A stretch of 64,000 nucleotides of DNA from Corticibacter populi (GTDB lineage Bacteria > Pseudomonadota > Gammaproteobacteria > Burkholderiales > Burkholderiaceae_C), in NCBI RefSeq assembly GCF_004217315.1, contig NZ_SGWR01000003.1:558001-622000 (forward strand). The letters run 5' to 3'. A program made the translations under genes and the position numbers. This document shows, piece after piece, positions 62,461 to 64,000 of the stretch; the first letter of the stretch is position 1, and each line of letters begins with the position of its first letter. The notes beneath the pieces are model-generated. The model did not search any database. It saw only the letters and a program-made list of their open reading frames with translations, and was not told where the DNA came from.

Positions 62461-63035
62461 TGCGTGTTGGCGATCGTGCTGGAAGCGCAGCGCTGGCACC
62501 TGCGGCGGCCGGCTGGTCGCGCCGGCGCTGGCTGCGCACCGGGGTGGCCGCCGGTGGCGCGGTGCTGCTGGCGGGCTGTGAGCTGTTCGGGCCGCGCCGG
62601 CCCTATGTGCTGCATCAGGGCATCTGGCGCGGCCGCATCTCCATTCACACCGAGGAAGAGCGCAGCGAATCCTATATTGCCAGCTTCTACCTGCGCGGCA
62701 GTGCCGCACAGGGCGCGCTGGAGGTCTACAACCCGCTGGGCTCCATCATGGCCCGGCTGGAATGGAACGAGCGCCTGGCGCATCTGCGTGCCGGCTCGCA
62801 GGAATATGCCGACGCCTCGTTGGATAACCTGGTCCGCGACGTGTTCGGCACGCCGATTCCGGTGCGTGCGCTGTTCGCCTGGCTCTCCGGGGATGCGGTG
62901 GAGGAAGACGGCTGGCAGGTCGACCTGAGCCGTTACGGACGTGGTCGCATCGATGCGGTGCGCCAGCAGCCGCTGCCCGTGGCGCGCATGCGCATCGTGC
63001 TGCAGTCGGGCGATGGCGAGGAAGAGGTGCTGTGA
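62460..63035 (+). CDS. lolB: Outer-membrane lipoprotein receptor LolB
   Basis: LolB accepts lipoproteins from LolA and inserts them into the outer membrane. The product of 191 residues has a signal with lipobox LLAGC preceded by a twin-arginine-like RRRW, and LolB features WRGRISIHTEEERSESYIAS, FYLRGSAAQGALEVYNPLGS, IMARLEWNERLAHLRAG. The ATG at 62460 overlaps the TPR gene stop; a GTG one codon earlier is an alternative. lolC and lolD are elsewhere in this window (53.8-55.7 kb). Confidence 0.93.
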   Translation: MRVGDRAGSAALAPAAAGWSRRRWLRTGVAAGGAVLLAGCELFGPRRPYVLHQGIWRGRISIHTEEERSESYIASFYLRGSAAQGALEVYNPLGSIMARLEWNERLAHLRAGSQEYADASLDNLVRDVFGTPIPVRALFAWLSGDAVEEDGWQVDLSRYGRGRIDAVRQQPLPVARMRIVLQSGDGEEEVL

Positions 63036-63946
63036 CAGCAGCCTTGCCACCGGCCGCAGGCGCACCTTTGCATCTGCGCGATGTGTTGGCACCAGCCAAG
63101 CTGAACCTGTTCCTGCACATCACCGGTCGCCGCCCCGATGGCTACCACCTGCTGCAATCGGTTTTCGTGCTGATCGACTGGTGCGACGTGTTGCACTTCG
63201 AGACCCGCCCGCGCGATGCGCGCATCAGCCGCGAGGACCTGGGCGAGCCGCTGCCGGCCGAAGATCTGATCGTGCGGGCCGCGCGCGTCCTGCAGCAGGC
63301 CACCGGCTGCCGTCAGGGGGCGCACATCCAGATCGACAAGCGCATTCCGAGCCAGGCCGGCATGGGCGGCGGCTCTTCCGATGCGGCCAGCACGCTGATG
63401 GCCCTCAACCGCCTGTGGGGCCTGCACCTGGCGCCGGCCCAATTGCAGGCCATCGGCCTGCAATTGGGTGCCGATGTTCCCTTCTTCCTGGGTGGACACA
63501 ATGCCTGGGTGGAAGGAATTGGCGAGGCGATCACGCCCCTAGAGGGGGAGGCGGCATTGCCGCCAGCGCGCTTCCTCGTCGTCAAGCCGCCGGTGGGCCT
63601 GGCGACGGCGGAAATTTTTTCGCATCCGGCGCTGCAACGCGAAACAGATGCTGCTACAATCTCGCGCTTTACTGCTGCAGCGTATGGGTTCGGAAGAAAC
63701 GACCTGCAGCCTGTTGCAGAGTTGATCTGCCCGCCAGTTAAAAAAGTCATCGATTGGCTCAATGCTCGCGGATTTCATGCTAGAATGACAGGCTCAGGAA
63801 GCGCAGTGTTTGCAAGAATTCCTGAAGACTTTTCAAGTCTTCAACTGCAGGAAATCATTGCAGATGCAGAGCCGGACTGGCTGGTGCGGATATGCCAAGG
63901 GCTTTCCGTGCATCCCATGTGGGATCGGGCAGAAAACGGTTTTTGA
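63032..63946 (+). CDS. ispE: 4-diphosphocytidyl-2-C-methyl-D-erythritol kinase
   Basis: GHMP kinase of the non-mevalonate isoprenoid pathway. The 304-residue protein starts with GTG overlapping the lolB stop. It has APAKLNLFLHITGRRPDGYH, the ATP-binding glycine loop IPSQAGMGGGSSDAASTLMA and ARMTGSGSAVFARIPEDFSS. The last third of the gene is visibly richer in A/T than the first, and may contain a promoter for the following tRNA gene. Confidence 0.96.
   Translation: MTAALPPAAGAPLHLRDVLAPAKLNLFLHITGRRPDGYHLLQSVFVLIDWCDVLHFETRPRDARISREDLGEPLPAEDLIVRAARVLQQATGCRQGAHIQIDKRIPSQAGMGGGSSDAASTLMALNRLWGLHLAPAQLQAIGLQLGADVPFFLGGHNAWVEGIGEAITPLEGEAALPPARFLVVKPPVGLATAEIFSHPALQRETDAATISRFTAAAYGFGRNDLQPVAELICPPVKKVIDWLNARGFHARMTGSGSAVFARIPEDFSSLQLQEIIADAEPDWLVRICQGLSVHPMWDRAENGF
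63778..63786 (+). promoter_or_regulatory. Possible extended -10 promoter inside ispE
   Basis: TGCTAGAAT is an extended -10 element (TGnTAGAAT) in the AT-richer end of ispE, reading toward tRNA-Gln. A similar TGCTACAAT lies at 63651-63659. No good -35 box at 17 bp. The tRNA-Gly promoter of this window shares GCTAGAAT. Confidence 0.4.
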
Positions 63947-63968
63947 GACAGGACAATATGTCCTGTCT
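63946..63968. other. Perfect 10-bp inverted repeat between ispE and tRNA-Gln
   Basis: AGACAGGACA (63946-63955) pairs with TGTCCTGTCT (63959-63968) around ATA, beginning at the ispE stop codon and ending 4 bp before the tRNA. It could be a weak terminator or a processing hairpin. Confidence 0.6.
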
Positions 63969-63972
63969 TGCG

Positions 63973-64000
63973 TAGGGGAGTCGCCAAGTTGGTTAAGGCA
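63973..64000 (+). tRNA. tRNA-Gln, first 28 nt, cut by the window end
   Basis: The sequence TAGGGGAGTCGCCAAGTTGG and TTAAGGCA matches the acceptor strand and D-arm of Burkholderiales tRNA-Gln(TTG), which commonly follows ispE and precedes prs and rplY. The anticodon is outside the window. Confidence 0.82.

Overview
The window is a chromosomal segment of a GC-rich betaproteobacterium of the order Burkholderiales. The assignment rests on gene orders I know from that order: gntR-sdhCDAB-sdhE-gltA next to mdh, an acnB that follows mdh and a CitE-like lyase, and mutM / TPR lipoprotein / lolB / ispE / tRNA-Gln. The family (Comamonadaceae or Alcaligenaceae) cannot be settled from the sequence alone. 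Almost everything is coding, intergenic gaps are short, and no prophage, CRISPR array or intact insertion sequence was seen.

Layout. 1-4.5 kb: end of a DUF4186 gene, a metallophosphoesterase, miaB, a small secreted protein, an Hsp15-type S4 protein and tRNA-Gly(GCC). 4.9-12 kb: a YddG-like exporter, a membrane protein, and an iron-uptake unit (FecI sigma, FecR, TonB-dependent receptor, YncE-like lipoprotein) behind a Fur-box-like sequence. 12-20 kb: a DadA-type oxidase facing an Lrp-type regulator with an in-frame 9-bp repeat, an omega-aminotransferase, mutL, trxA and rho. 20.2-20.7 kb: a decayed IS3-type transposase. 20.8-33 kb: the TCA block, gntR-sdhCDAB-sdhE-gltA on the minus strand and mdh-citE-like-lipoprotein-acnB on the plus strand, with a shared control region at 27.1-27.4 kb. 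33-39 kb: an LTxxQ (Spy-like) protein, then a three-gene minus-strand unit made of a VIT/VWA protein with a PEP-CTERM tail, an exosortase and an unusual GT51 transglycosylase. 39.3-40.6 kb: lspA and a DUF937 gene.

40.9-46.9 kb is a TetR-linked cluster: substrate-binding protein, TetR regulator, permease, SDR-like epimerase, DapA-like aldolase and ATPase. It combines import with two enzymes of unknown substrate. Two related palindromes lie in its two control regions, one of them overlapping a near-consensus promoter. L-serine dehydratase follows; this stretch looks even richer in GC than its surroundings. 48.4-58.4 kb holds a DUF454 protein, an MgtC/DUF4010 membrane protein, a spermidine-synthase-like protein, a uracil/hypoxanthine glycosylase, tatD, panE, lolCD, an OmpA-like protein and an ECF sigma/putative anti-sigma pair. 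58.5-64 kb holds a palindromic repeat element, a sulfurtransferase, mutM, a TPR lipoprotein, lolB, ispE and the start of tRNA-Gln.

The most interesting items are the exosortase/VIT-VWA/transglycosylase operon (33.9-39.1 kb), the TetR-controlled cluster with its catalytic-residue-variant SDR (40.9-46.9 kb), and a multi-hairpin repeat family found in two copies (40.74 and 58.53 kb). All calls come from reading the sequence; no database search was run.
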